Shown here piece by piece: positions 8,492 through 16,457 of a stretch of 64,000 nt of DNA. Where the stretch lies: contig JAQSDU010000014.1 of the NCBI GenBank assembly GCA_029946065.1, positions 429,260 to 493,259 of the forward strand, written 5' to 3'. Every line of letters begins with the position of its first letter. Positions within the stretch are counted from its first letter, which is position 1. The position numbers and the translations under genes were made by a program. Source of the stretch: Flavobacterium sp. (GTDB lineage Bacteria > Bacteroidota > Bacteroidia > Flavobacteriales > Flavobacteriaceae). The notes under the pieces were generated by a model that saw only the letters and a program-made list of their open reading frames with translations, was not told the DNA's origin and searched no databases.

Positions 8492-8498
8492 TAAATTC

Positions 8499-11135
8499 TT
8501 ATTTTAAACTCGCCAAACTTTGCTCAATCGTAGCAATTTTAGACTGTGCATCTGCTTCTTTCTTGCGTTCGATTTCAATTACTTTTTCCGGCGCGCCGCT
8601 GACAAATTTTTCGTTGGAAAGCTTGGCTTGTACCGATTTCAAGAAACCTTTGTTGTATTCGAGTTCTTCGGTCAGCTTTTTGATTTCGGCTTCAACGTCT
8701 ATATTTCCGGTGATTGGAACAAAATATTCATTAGAATTCACGCGGAAAGAAAGTGCGCCATCAACTTTTTCGGTTACATAATCATACGAAGTGATATTGC
8801 CTAATTTCGTTACGACGGCATCAAAATAAGTTGATGCTTTGTCGTTGTTAACCGCTTTTAATTCAATAGTGTCCTTGAACGGAATATTTTTGTCTTTTCT
8901 GATGCTTCTTACACCAGAAATAACTTCCATGATGTTTTCGAAATCGGTGATTAGATTTTTATTAAAAGATTTCATTTCCGGCCATTGCGCAATAATCAAA
9001 GCTTTTTTAGGATCACTTGTTCTCGTTTCATCAATCAATTGCCATATTTCTTCGGTTAAAAATGGCATAAACGGATGTAACAATTTGAGGTTGGATTCCA
9101 GCATTGCAATGGCTTTCGCAAAAGTAATGCTGTCAATTGGCTGTTGGTACGCCGGCTTGATCATTTCTAGGAACCAAGAGCAGAAATCGTCCCAAACGAG
9201 TTTGTATATCGCCATTAAAGCGTCGGAAATCCTGTATTTTTCAAAATGATCTTCGATTTCAATAAGTGTTTGCTGTAGTTTGGCTTCGTACCATTCAATA
9301 GCCACTTTTGAAGATTCTGGTTGTGGAATTTCAGCTACTTCCCAACCTTTAATTAAGCGGAAAGCATTCCATATTTTATTGGTGAACGATCTTCCTTGGT
9401 TGCACAATTCTTCGTCAAAAAGAATGTCATTTCCTGCCGAAGCGCTCAATAACAATCCAACACGAACGCCATCAGCACCGAATTTTTCAATTAAATCCAA
9501 TGGATCTGGTGAATTTCCGAGTGATTTTGACATTTTTCGGCGTTGGCTATCTCGTACTAGTCCTGTTAAATAAACGTTTGTGAATGGTTTTTCGCCGGCA
9601 TATTCATAACCTGCGATAATCATCCTCGCCACCCAGAAAAATAAAATATCCGGTCCTGTTACCAAATCATTGGTTGGATAATAATATTTAAAATCTTCGT
9701 TTTCCGGTTCCATGATACCGCCAAAAACTGCTATTGGCCATAGCCACGAGGAAAACCATGTATCCAGTGCATCTGCATCCTGACGCAAATCTGAAATTTG
9801 CAGGTTTGGATTGGATAGTTTTTCTTGTGCTAATTTTAAAGCTGCTTCTTTGGTTTCAGCAACTACGAAATCTTCTTTTCCGTCGCCATAAAAATAAGCC
9901 GGAATTTGTTGTCCCCACCAAAGCTGGCGCGAAATATTCCAGTCGCGGATGTTTTCCAGCCAATGGCGATAGGTATTATTGAATCGGCTTGGGTATAATT
10001 TAATTTCCTCTGTCTCTAAAACTGCTTTTATTGCCGGTTTTACCAAATCTTCCATTCTGAGGAACCATTGATCGGATAATCTCGGTTCAATTACGGCTTT
10101 TGTCCTTTCGGAGGTGCCTACTTTATTTAAATGGGTTTCGGTTTTTGCAAGACTTCCGTTAGCTTCGAGTTCTTTGGCGATTTCTGTGCGCACTACGAAA
10201 CGATCTTTGCCTTCATAATGCAATCCAAAGGAATTTAAGGTTGCGTCGTCATTAAAAATATCGATAATTTCGAGGTTGTGCTTCTCCCCTAACGTTTTGT
10301 CGTTCATATCGTGTGCAGGCGTAACCTTTAAACATCCTGTCCCGAATTCCACATCAACATATTCGTCTTCAATGATTGGGATAATGCGACCGGCGATTGG
10401 CACGATGGCTTTTTTGCCTTTAAGGTGTCTAAAACGCTCGTCGTTCGGGTTGATACAAATGGCGGTGTCGCCAAAGATTGTTTCTGGACGCGTGGTTGCT
10501 ACAGTCAAATAGTCGCTGCTACCTTCTATTTTATAGTTTATGAAATATAGTTTCCCTTGTTGTTCTTCGTAGATTACTTCTTCGTCAGACAAAGTAGTTT
10601 TGGCTTCCGGATCCCAGTTGACCATTCGGTAGCCGCGGTAAATTTGTCCTTTATTGTATAAATCGACAAATGATCGGATTACAGATGCTGACATTTCAGG
10701 ATCCATGGTAAATTTAGTGCGTTCCCAGTCACACGAAGCACCGAGTTTTTTTAATTGGTCGAGGATTACACCGCCGTATTTGTCGGTCCATTCCCAGGCG
10801 TGTGCGAGGAATTCTTCGCGGGTCAGATCGTTTTTGTTGATGCCTTCTGCTTTGAGCTTGGCTACAACTTTTGCCTCTGTAGCAATGGAAGCGTGATCGG
10901 TTCCCGGAACCCAGCAAGCATTGAAACCTTTTAGTCGCGCACGACGGATCAAAACATCCTGAATGGTATTGTTGAGCATGTGCCCCATGTGCAAAACACC
11001 TGTTACATTGGGAGGCGGAATGGTAATCGTGTAAGGCGTACGTTGGTCTGGCGTTGAATGAAAATAGTTATTTTTCATCCAGTAGTCGTACCATTTTTGT
11101 TCAATGGTTTTGGCGTCGAATTGTGATGGGATCAT
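8499..11135 (-). CDS. valS: Valine--tRNA ligase
   Basis: An 878-residue class I aminoacyl-tRNA synthetase that charges tRNA-Val and edits misactivated threonine. The HIGH-type signature HMGH is at residues 49-52 within [15 protein letters not shown]. The KMSKS loop ([14 protein letters not shown]) precedes the anticodon-binding region, the editing domain is of full length, and the last about 65 residues form the family's C-terminal coiled coil. Nothing is truncated. It is convergent with the sodA operon. Its upstream region contains a dispersed repeat and a structured RNA element. Confidence 0.98.
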   Translation of the reverse strand: MIPSQFDAKTIEQKWYDYWMKNNYFHSTPDQRTPYTITIPPPNVTGVLHMGHMLNNTIQDVLIRRARLKGFNACWVPGTDHASIATEAKVVAKLKAEGINKNDLTREEFLAHAWEWTDKYGGVILDQLKKLGASCDWERTKFTMDPEMSASVIRSFVDLYNKGQIYRGYRMVNWDPEAKTTLSDEEVIYEEQQGKLYFINYKIEGSSDYLTVATTRPETIFGDTAICINPNDERFRHLKGKKAIVPIAGRIIPIIEDEYVDVEFGTGCLKVTPAHDMNDKTLGEKHNLEIIDIFNDDATLNSFGLHYEGKDRFVVRTEIAKELEANGSLAKTETHLNKVGTSERTKAVIEPRLSDQWFLRMEDLVKPAIKAVLETEEIKLYPSRFNNTYRHWLENIRDWNISRQLWWGQQIPAYFYGDGKEDFVVAETKEAALKLAQEKLSNPNLQISDLRQDADALDTWFSSWLWPIAVFGGIMEPENEDFKYYYPTNDLVTGPDILFFWVARMIIAGYEYAGEKPFTNVYLTGLVRDSQRRKMSKSLGNSPDPLDLIEKFGADGVRVGLLLSASAGNDILFDEELCNQGRSFTNKIWNAFRLIKGWEVAEIPQPESSKVAIEWYEAKLQQTLIEIEDHFEKYRISDALMAIYKLVWDDFCSWFLEMIKPAYQQPIDSITFAKAIAMLESNLKLLHPFMPFLTEEIWQLIDETRTSDPKKALIIAQWPEMKSFNKNLITDFENIMEVISGVRSIRKDKNIPFKDTIELKAVNNDKASTYFDAVVTKLGNITSYDYVTEKVDGALSFRVNSNEYFVPITGNIDVEAEIKKLTEELEYNKGFLKSVQAKLSNEKFVSGAPEKVIEIERKKEADAQSKIATIEQSLASLK

Positions 11136-11144
11136 ATTTTTTTA

Positions 11145-11173
11145 TTTTGCCACGAAGGCGGTAAGGCACAAAG
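11145..11173. repeat. Dispersed intergenic repeat, copy 2
   Basis: TTTTGCCACGAAGGCGG followed by TAAGGCACAAAG. Its reverse complement aligns with the repeat at 1198-1227 (TGCC...CGCCTT..TGGCAAAA). It lies just upstream of valS. The function is unknown. Confidence 0.5.
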
Positions 11174-11210
11174 TTTTTATGTATCGTAAGTTTCAATGTT
11201 TGCAGATTGC

Positions 11211-11300
11211 CTAGCCCGGATAGCAGCAAGTATCCTTTTTCTGGCTGCTGCAAGCCAGGAAAAGATACTGTGGATAGCCGGATCATGCTCCTGAAAAAAC
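11211..11300 (+). ncRNA. Structured RNA element, copy 1 (Flavo-1-like)
   Basis: About 90 bases shared with 24769-24853: flanks CTAGCCCGGATAG..AGCA and TGGATAGCCGGATCATGC around a long hairpin. The arms are 11229-11246 and 11253-11269, with a 6-base loop and a bulged C at 11235. A basal helix pairs CCGG at 11216-11219 with CCGG at 11278-11281; the variable pair G11218-C11279 becomes C-G in the second copy, which is real covariation. It resembles, from memory, the Flavo-1 RNA motif of Rfam; that name needs a covariance-model search. It lies between valS and the DUF1573 gene. Confidence 0.65.
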
Positions 11301-11382
11301 AACAAAAATTGTTTGGTCTGGTTTTTGCAACTGGGTACAAAAGTAAATAATTAGAAGCGTATAAAAAATTAAGAACTAATTA

Positions 11383-11413
11383 TTTGCACATTGGACAAAA
11401 CAAATTAAATTTA
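11383..11413 (+). promoter_or_regulatory. Promoter of the DUF1573 gene
   Basis: TTTG at 11383-11386, a 19-bp spacer, then TAAATTTA at 11406-11413 (one mismatch to TAnnTTTG). The start codon is 25 bases downstream. The spacing is ideal for the flavobacterial housekeeping sigma factor. Confidence 0.65.
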
Positions 11414-11437
11414 CGCAACCAAATTAAAATTTAGACC

Positions 11438-11875
11438 ATGAAAAAAGCTTTACTTTTATTAGCGTTTGTTGTTTCGGGAACTGCGGCTTTTGCACAAACG
11501 GGACCAAAAATCGAGTTTACAGCTAAGGACAATACGATAGATTATGGTACGGTTTCAAAAGAAACGGATAGCGGTATTAGGAGTTTTGAATTTAAGAATA
11601 CCGGCGATGCGCCACTGATTATTACGAATGTGAAATCGACTTGCGGTTGTACGGTTCCATCAAAGCCAGATGCGCCAATTGCTCCGGGAAAAACCGGGAA
11701 GATTGATGTTAAATACAATATGAATACGGGTACGATTCGTAAAACCATTACGGTGGAATCGAATGCGGTAAATTATGAAGATGGGATTATTGCTTTGAAA
11801 ATTAAGGGAGAAGTGATTGTGAAGAAAGAGGAAAATTTGCTGGAGAAGAAAAAATCGATTTTGGAGAAGAGTTAA
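11438..11875 (+). CDS. Secreted DUF1573 domain protein
   Basis: A 145-residue protein with a Sec signal peptide (cleavage near residue 19, AFA/QT) and one DUF1573 domain, an immunoglobulin-like beta sandwich common in Bacteroidota envelope proteins. The diagnostic STCGCTVPS stretch, then APGKTGKIDVKY and the paired strands after it, are visible. The C-terminal 20 residues are a charged Glu/Lys helix. The molecular role of the family is unknown. It is a single gene with its own promoter and terminator. Confidence 0.9.
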   Translation: MKKALLLLAFVVSGTAAFAQTGPKIEFTAKDNTIDYGTVSKETDSGIRSFEFKNTGDAPLIITNVKSTCGCTVPSKPDAPIAPGKTGKIDVKYNMNTGTIRKTITVESNAVNYEDGIIALKIKGEVIVKKEENLLEKKKSILEKS

Positions 11876-11895
11876 TACTGACAACCATATATTTT

Positions 11896-11923
11896 AAAAA
11901 CCGTTCTTTGAGCGGTTTTTTTT
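11896..11923 (+). terminator. Terminator after the DUF1573 gene
   Basis: AAAAACCGTTC, a short loop, GAGCGG and eight Ts. One G-U pair lies in the stem. Confidence 0.8.
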
Positions 11924-11989
11924 GTTATTAAATCAGTGGTTTGATAAAGCTTCCAGACTTTGAAAGGTTGGAAGCTTTCTTGGAGCATA

Positions 11990-12778
11990 CTATTTTTCTA
12001 TAATCTTAATTTCTACACGGCGATTTTCTTCTTCCTCTTCTTCACTTTTTTCGGGAATTGGAAATTTTGGTCTGGAAATGCCATAACCTTTAAAGAAAAG
12101 TCGGTTACGTGCAATGCGGTTTCGGAGCAGAAAAGTATAAACGGTTTTGGCGCGACTGGTGGAAAGATCTTTGAGGTCGCCTTCGACACGGCAGCAAATA
12201 TGGCCTTGGATTTCTATTTTGAGTGTTGGATTTTCATTCATTACACACAACAAACTGTCTAAGACTGGCTTTGATTTCGGGACAAGTACTGCGGAATTAT
12301 TGAGGAAATTGATCTGCTGTAGTTTAATGATATCGCCTTTTTTCGCAGCTTTGACTTGCTGAGAAAGTTTTTGCGGTGCTTCGATTTTTTTAACGGCGAT
12401 AGGTATTTGTATCAATTCGGCATTGATGGTGACTTTGCGGTTTTCGGCTTGGATCTTTGACCGTTTGAAATCTTTTCCCACTGGGATTAATTCGATTTTT
12501 GGGCTTATTTCAAATTCATTTTCCTTTAATATACTGAGAACGGAGCTGATTCTTCTTGCCGCCAGTTCTTTGTTATACGAGCTATTGTCAACGCTGTCGC
12601 AATAGCCGGATAATTTGACTACAACATAACCTTTGTGTGCCGACATCCAGTTTTTAAGGGTGAGCATGGCTGTTTGGTTGGGCACATCTTTATTGAAATC
12701 GAAAAACACATCAAAATTATTTTGTGCGGCTATTGTAGTGCAGCAAAATAATAGCAATAAAGATAGTTTTATGTGCAT
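11990..12778 (-). CDS. Double OmpA-like domain protein
   Basis: A 262-residue exported protein with a signal peptide (cleavage near residue 18, AAQN). It carries two OmpA-like peptidoglycan-binding regions: a diverged one at about 20-115 ending in RKVTINAEL, and a clearer one at about 150-260 ending in ENRRVEIKIIE. The second half has GHICC where ordinary OmpA domains usually have GHTD. It is closely similar in layout to the gene just upstream (2 bases apart), so the pair arose by tandem duplication and is cotranscribed. It probably links cell wall and outer membrane. The partner is unknown. Confidence 0.85.
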   Translation of the reverse strand: MHIKLSLLLLFCCTTIAAQNNFDVFFDFNKDVPNQTAMLTLKNWMSAHKGYVVVKLSGYCDSVDNSSYNKELAARRISSVLSILKENEFEISPKIELIPVGKDFKRSKIQAENRKVTINAELIQIPIAVKKIEAPQKLSQQVKAAKKGDIIKLQQINFLNNSAVLVPKSKPVLDSLLCVMNENPTLKIEIQGHICCRVEGDLKDLSTSRAKTVYTFLLRNRIARNRLFFKGYGISRPKFPIPEKSEEEEEENRRVEIKIIEK

Positions 12779-12780
12779 TG

Positions 12781-13695
12781 TTAAGGATTTTCGATGATTT
12801 CTATTTCGACACGGCGGTTGGCGGCGCGTTGTTCTTCGGTTTGTTCCGGAACTGGGTAAAGTGCGTTTTTGCTGCCGAAACCTTTGTATGATAATCTTTC
12901 TTTGTCAATTCCGTATGCAATTAAAAAACTATAAATCGCTTTGGCACGTTTGGTGGATAAATCCTGTTTGTCATTTGGCATGCAACAAATATGACCTTGT
13001 ATGTCGATTTTGAGACCGGGATTGTTTTGCATGACCAACAACAATTCATATAATTTTCCACGGGAAGCAGGAATAATCGCAAAAGTATTGATGATAAAAT
13101 TGAGGTTTTGAAGTGTTAGTTTATCGCCTTTTTTGCTTTGACCGATTTGCTTCATAAATTCGCGATCTAATATGAAAGTCGATTTTGTGCGATCTGGATT
13201 GTCAAAGGAGAGTTTTTCTGGATAGGAAACTTCGGGTTTGGGATTTGGGTTGATTGGTTCTGGTTGATGGGTATTGGGTTCGGGATTTTTAATGCCTAAA
13301 ATTTCATTTTCGCGTGGTAAATCTTTTTCTTCGATGTAGTAGATGATGACTTTTCGATTTTCGGATTTTACTTTGGAGAATTGCTGGCTTTCGCCGAAAC
13401 TACGTGACTTGAAATCATCGCGAATTTTAACTTTAGATTGTATGCAATTGAAGATATAATCTACCCTTTTTTGGGCTAAAGAATCGTTGAATAAATTGCT
13501 ACCATCTTCATCTGTGAATCCATGAATGGCGACGATTTTGGAAGTTTTATTGGTAAAAAACCATTGGTCAAGATTTTTCTTTTCTTTTGTGGAAAGTTCA
13601 AATTTATTACTGTCGAAATACAAAGAAAACTGCTGTTGTGACCATACAACATTTGAAAAAATAAAAAAGAAAATTATTACAAAACGTTGATACAT
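12781..13695 (-). CDS. Double OmpA-like domain protein (paralogue)
   Basis: The first gene of the tandem pair, 304 residues when started at MYQRFV, chosen because it begins a clean signal peptide (IIFFFIFSNVVWSQ). An ATG seven codons upstream (13716) is also possible. It has an N-terminal OmpA-like domain (about 20-125, with the FTDEDGS turn), a proline-rich linker (about 135-160), and a C-terminal OmpA-like domain with GHICC and ANRRVEIEII. Both proteins conserve paired cysteines in this motif. The likely role is periplasmic attachment to peptidoglycan. Confidence 0.83.
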   Translation of the reverse strand: MYQRFVIIFFFIFSNVVWSQQQFSLYFDSNKFELSTKEKKNLDQWFFTNKTSKIVAIHGFTDEDGSNLFNDSLAQKRVDYIFNCIQSKVKIRDDFKSRSFGESQQFSKVKSENRKVIIYYIEEKDLPRENEILGIKNPEPNTHQPEPINPNPKPEVSYPEKLSFDNPDRTKSTFILDREFMKQIGQSKKGDKLTLQNLNFIINTFAIIPASRGKLYELLLVMQNNPGLKIDIQGHICCMPNDKQDLSTKRAKAIYSFLIAYGIDKERLSYKGFGSKNALYPVPEQTEEQRAANRRVEIEIIENP

Positions 13696-13760
13696 GTTAA
13701 AAGCTTTATTATGCATAACGAAGTTACTGAAAAATTAATTGCCGAAATCGCAAAAAGTAT

Positions 13761-13790
13761 TTTGACCAGCTGTTTTAAATGATATATTTG
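13761..13790 (+). promoter_or_regulatory. Promoter of the three-gene surface-protein operon
   Basis: TTTG at 13761-13764, an 18-bp spacer, and a perfect TATATTTG at 13783-13790. The ATG at 13810 is 20 bases downstream. It is one of the best matches to the Bacteroidota consensus in the window. Confidence 0.75.
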
Positions 13791-13809
13791 CTTTTCCAAA
13801 AATCTAAAT

Positions 13810-14265
13810 ATGAAACAATTATTACTTATTACTTTTCTTGGAATTTCCATTTTCGGGAATGCCCAGTCTGTGATTCAAACGATTAACTCAGGAAGCATTA
13901 TTGGGACAAATAGTTCCGTTTCTGTGGGTGAAATAATTATCGTTCCACAGACTCAAAACCAATCTTCTAGTGGACTTGTCGGAATTTTAGCCCAAGTGAA
14001 CCAGCAATTTCTTGAAGTCGCCGAATTCGAACTGACCGCAAACATCAAAGTTTATCCAAATCCGACAGTGGCGAAAATCTTCTTTGAAAGCAAGGAAAAT
14101 CTTGCTTCACAAAAGGTTTCTGTTTTCAACACCGCCGGACAACTGGTGTTACAAAAGCTGGTCGCTGCTGACAATTCCGTTGACATGACTGATTTGAGTG
14201 CTGGTATTTACCTGGTGCAGCTTACTGACAAAAAACAAAATTCATTTAAAATTATCAAACACTAA
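13810..14265 (+). CDS. Small T9SS cargo protein with type A sorting domain
   Basis: A 151-residue secreted protein: a signal peptide (cleavage near residue 18, GNA/QS), a short region of about 55 residues rich in Ser/Thr/Gly, and a C-terminal type A T9SS sorting domain (about 70-151, with VYPNPT, VFNTAGQLV and LSAGIYLVQL). The domain directs export across the outer membrane by the gliding/T9SS machinery and attachment to the cell surface. It is almost only a sorting domain, so the small N-terminal part is probably the functional moiety. It is first in an operon; the next gene begins 2 bases after its stop. Confidence 0.85.
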   Translation: MKQLLLITFLGISIFGNAQSVIQTINSGSIIGTNSSVSVGEIIIVPQTQNQSSSGLVGILAQVNQQFLEVAEFELTANIKVYPNPTVAKIFFESKENLASQKVSVFNTAGQLVLQKLVAADNSVDMTDLSAGIYLVQLTDKKQNSFKIIKH

Positions 14266-14267
14266 TT

Positions 14268-15365
14268 ATGAAGAAAATTATACTTTTATTATTGCTATCA
14301 ATTTCGGCTTTTGCGCAAGTACCACAAGGTATTTCTTATCAGGCGATTGCATTAAACGGATCGGGAAATCCTGTCGTTAGCGGAAATGTAGGTGTGCGCC
14401 TTACGATATTAGACAACGCAGCGACCGGAACTGCTATATATACAGAAACACAAACCAAAACTACTAATGCTAACGGACTTTTCAATTTAGTGATTGGACA
14501 GGGAACAGTGGTTGCAGGAACGTTTGCCGGTATTAACTGGAAAACCAACCTTAAATTTCTTAAAGTAGAACTCGATGCTGCAGGTGGCACTAATTATGTT
14601 TTGGTTGGTACAACACAATTGCTTTCTGTTCCTTATGCATTGGCTGCGAAAAGTCTTGTTTTGGCGCCAGGTGAAGGTATTACGCTGACTTCTCCAAATG
14701 GAACAGCTTATCAATTGGCTGTAGACAATAGCGGCAACCTGACTTTGCCTACTTCGGGAAATTCTTCAGCGTTACCAGATACTTTTTACTTATATGGCAC
14801 CTTCAACAGTTTTAATCCGGCTACCGCCTTGTTAATGTATAGTGTCCCTAACTCTTTCACAGCTTATAAATATTTTACCGCGGGAACGCAAATCAAATTT
14901 GTCAGTTCAAATACTGCCAATGCTGCTGTGTATGGATTTAACGGTTTTGGGGACATCGTACTGAATGGCGGTGCTTACAGCGTTCCTTCAAACGGACTTT
15001 ATTTTGTAGGAATCGACGCTTACGAAACCTATTATGGTGAAGTATCCCAGTTTATCCCTAAAGTTTTGGTGTCTTATACAGACCAGTCTGCGGTGGATTA
15101 TAATATGAGTTATAATGTTGCAACAAACACTTTAAGCGCGACCATTAACAGTGTGATAAACTCCAGCAAATTTAGTTTTATCCTTCCAAGAACTGGAGGA
15201 AGCTATTATTCTCTGGGAGATTTTACAATGGATGGCGTAAGTGATTATGACGGCACGGAGATTTCATTTCCGGGAGCAAGTGCGACGACTCCAAAAAATT
15301 ATAAAATCGACTTTGTAATGTCGTTTAACGGAACCGGAACTTACACCGTTACGCAGGTACCTTAA
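14268..15365 (+). CDS. Secreted surface protein with SusE/F-like C-terminal region
   Basis: A 365-residue exported protein: a signal peptide (FAQ/VPQ near residue 17), an N-terminal domain of about 110 residues (QGISYQAIALNGSG to QLLSVPYALAAKS), and a C-terminal part with a YLYGTFNSFNP segment and later repeats resembling SusE/SusF-type starch-binding modules. The N-terminal domain is nearly identical to that of the next gene. It is widespread in Bacteroidota surface proteins. There is no T9SS domain of its own. The function is not known; a binding or adhesion role is inferred only. Confidence 0.75.
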   Translation: MKKIILLLLLSISAFAQVPQGISYQAIALNGSGNPVVSGNVGVRLTILDNAATGTAIYTETQTKTTNANGLFNLVIGQGTVVAGTFAGINWKTNLKFLKVELDAAGGTNYVLVGTTQLLSVPYALAAKSLVLAPGEGITLTSPNGTAYQLAVDNSGNLTLPTSGNSSALPDTFYLYGTFNSFNPATALLMYSVPNSFTAYKYFTAGTQIKFVSSNTANAAVYGFNGFGDIVLNGGAYSVPSNGLYFVGIDAYETYYGEVSQFIPKVLVSYTDQSAVDYNMSYNVATNTLSATINSVINSSKFSFILPRTGGSYYSLGDFTMDGVSDYDGTEISFPGASATTPKNYKIDFVMSFNGTGTYTVTQVP

Positions 15366-15376
15366 TTCAATACATT

Positions 15377-16381
15377 ATGAAAAAAATTCTCTTCTTACTA
15401 TTATCAATATCGGCTTTTGCACAAGTCCCACAAGGTATTTCTTATCAAGCAATTGCCCTTAACGGATCAGGAAATCCTGTTGTAAGCGGCAATGTTGGTA
15501 TTCGTCTTTCGCTGATGGACAATGCTGCAACCGGAACTGTTATTTACAAAGAAACCCATACAAAAACTACTAATGCACAGGGTTTATTTAACCTTGTAAT
15601 CGGTCAGGGAACTGCGATAACCGGAACTTTTGCTGCGGTTAATTGGGGCACGAATTCAAAATTCCTGAAAGTTGAATTAGACGCTGCCGGTGGGACCAAT
15701 TATGTAGCTGTTGGAACAACGCAATTATTGTCTGTGCCTTACGCAATGTACGCGGCAAGTACATCATCAGTTCCAGCTTCATCGCTAAACGGAATCGGTA
15801 CAACCGGATTGAAAAGCAGCGCATTTATCGTACTGGACAACAGCATCGTTAAAGGATATGCCAACGGCGCGTGGAGTTCACAGAGTTTCAGCCAGGTGAT
15901 CTATAACAGCGATGTAATAGCCGATGGAGGTAACTTTTTAATATTGGATAATAACAGTGCTAAAGTTTTCTCAAACGGAAATTGGACTTCACAAACATTC
16001 AACCAGATTATATATACTTCAGACGTAGTGTATGCGAACGGATCTTACCTGGTTGTGGACAATAGTTCTGTAAAAGCATTCGGCAACGGAGCATGGTCAA
16101 CGCAGAGTTTCAGTCAGGTTGTTTATCCTTCCGATATTATAGCCTCCGGTGATACTTTTATCGTGTTAGACAACAGCACCGTCAAAGCATATTACAACGG
16201 CGTGTGGACATCGCAAGCCTTCAATCAGGTTATCTATAATAGTATGGTGACTTCGGCAAACGGCACGATCCTGATTACTGATAATAACAGCGTTAAATCT
16301 TTTTATAAAGGTGTATGGACAACACAGAGTTTTAGCCAAACCATCTACACTTCCGATATAATCAATTCGGATAAGAATTAA
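15377..16381 (+). CDS. Secreted repeat protein, five 37-residue units
   Basis: A 334-residue exported protein. After a signal peptide it has the same N-terminal domain as the previous gene (about residues 17-130). From about residue 150 it has five tandem units of 37 residues with the pattern VLDNSxVKxYxNGxWxSQSFxQVIYxSD. Each unit looks like four short beta strands, so a beta-propeller or solenoid is likely. The divergence between units argues for an old, folded structure and not a slippage repeat. It is the last gene of the operon, before a strong terminator. Confidence 0.75.
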   Translation: MKKILFLLLSISAFAQVPQGISYQAIALNGSGNPVVSGNVGIRLSLMDNAATGTVIYKETHTKTTNAQGLFNLVIGQGTAITGTFAAVNWGTNSKFLKVELDAAGGTNYVAVGTTQLLSVPYAMYAASTSSVPASSLNGIGTTGLKSSAFIVLDNSIVKGYANGAWSSQSFSQVIYNSDVIADGGNFLILDNNSAKVFSNGNWTSQTFNQIIYTSDVVYANGSYLVVDNSSVKAFGNGAWSTQSFSQVVYPSDIIASGDTFIVLDNSTVKAYYNGVWTSQAFNQVIYNSMVTSANGTILITDNNSVKSFYKGVWTTQSFSQTIYTSDIINSDKN

Positions 16382-16402
16382 GTTGCGAAACTTTTACAAA
16401 AC

Positions 16403-16437
16403 AAAAAACCTGCTCAAAAAATCGAGCAGGTTTTTTT
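16403..16437. terminator. Bidirectional terminator between surface operon and glnN
   Basis: AAAAAACCTGCTC, a loop, GAGCAGG and seven Ts. The flanking A run makes it usable from both directions for the convergent genes. Confidence 0.9.
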
Positions 16438-16457
16438 ATACAAATTAAATTAAAAAA

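Noticed and set aside
15820..16370. CRISPR-like tandem repeats
   Set aside because: The period is in-frame (37 codons), the DNA copies are diverged, and the repeats encode a continuous protein.
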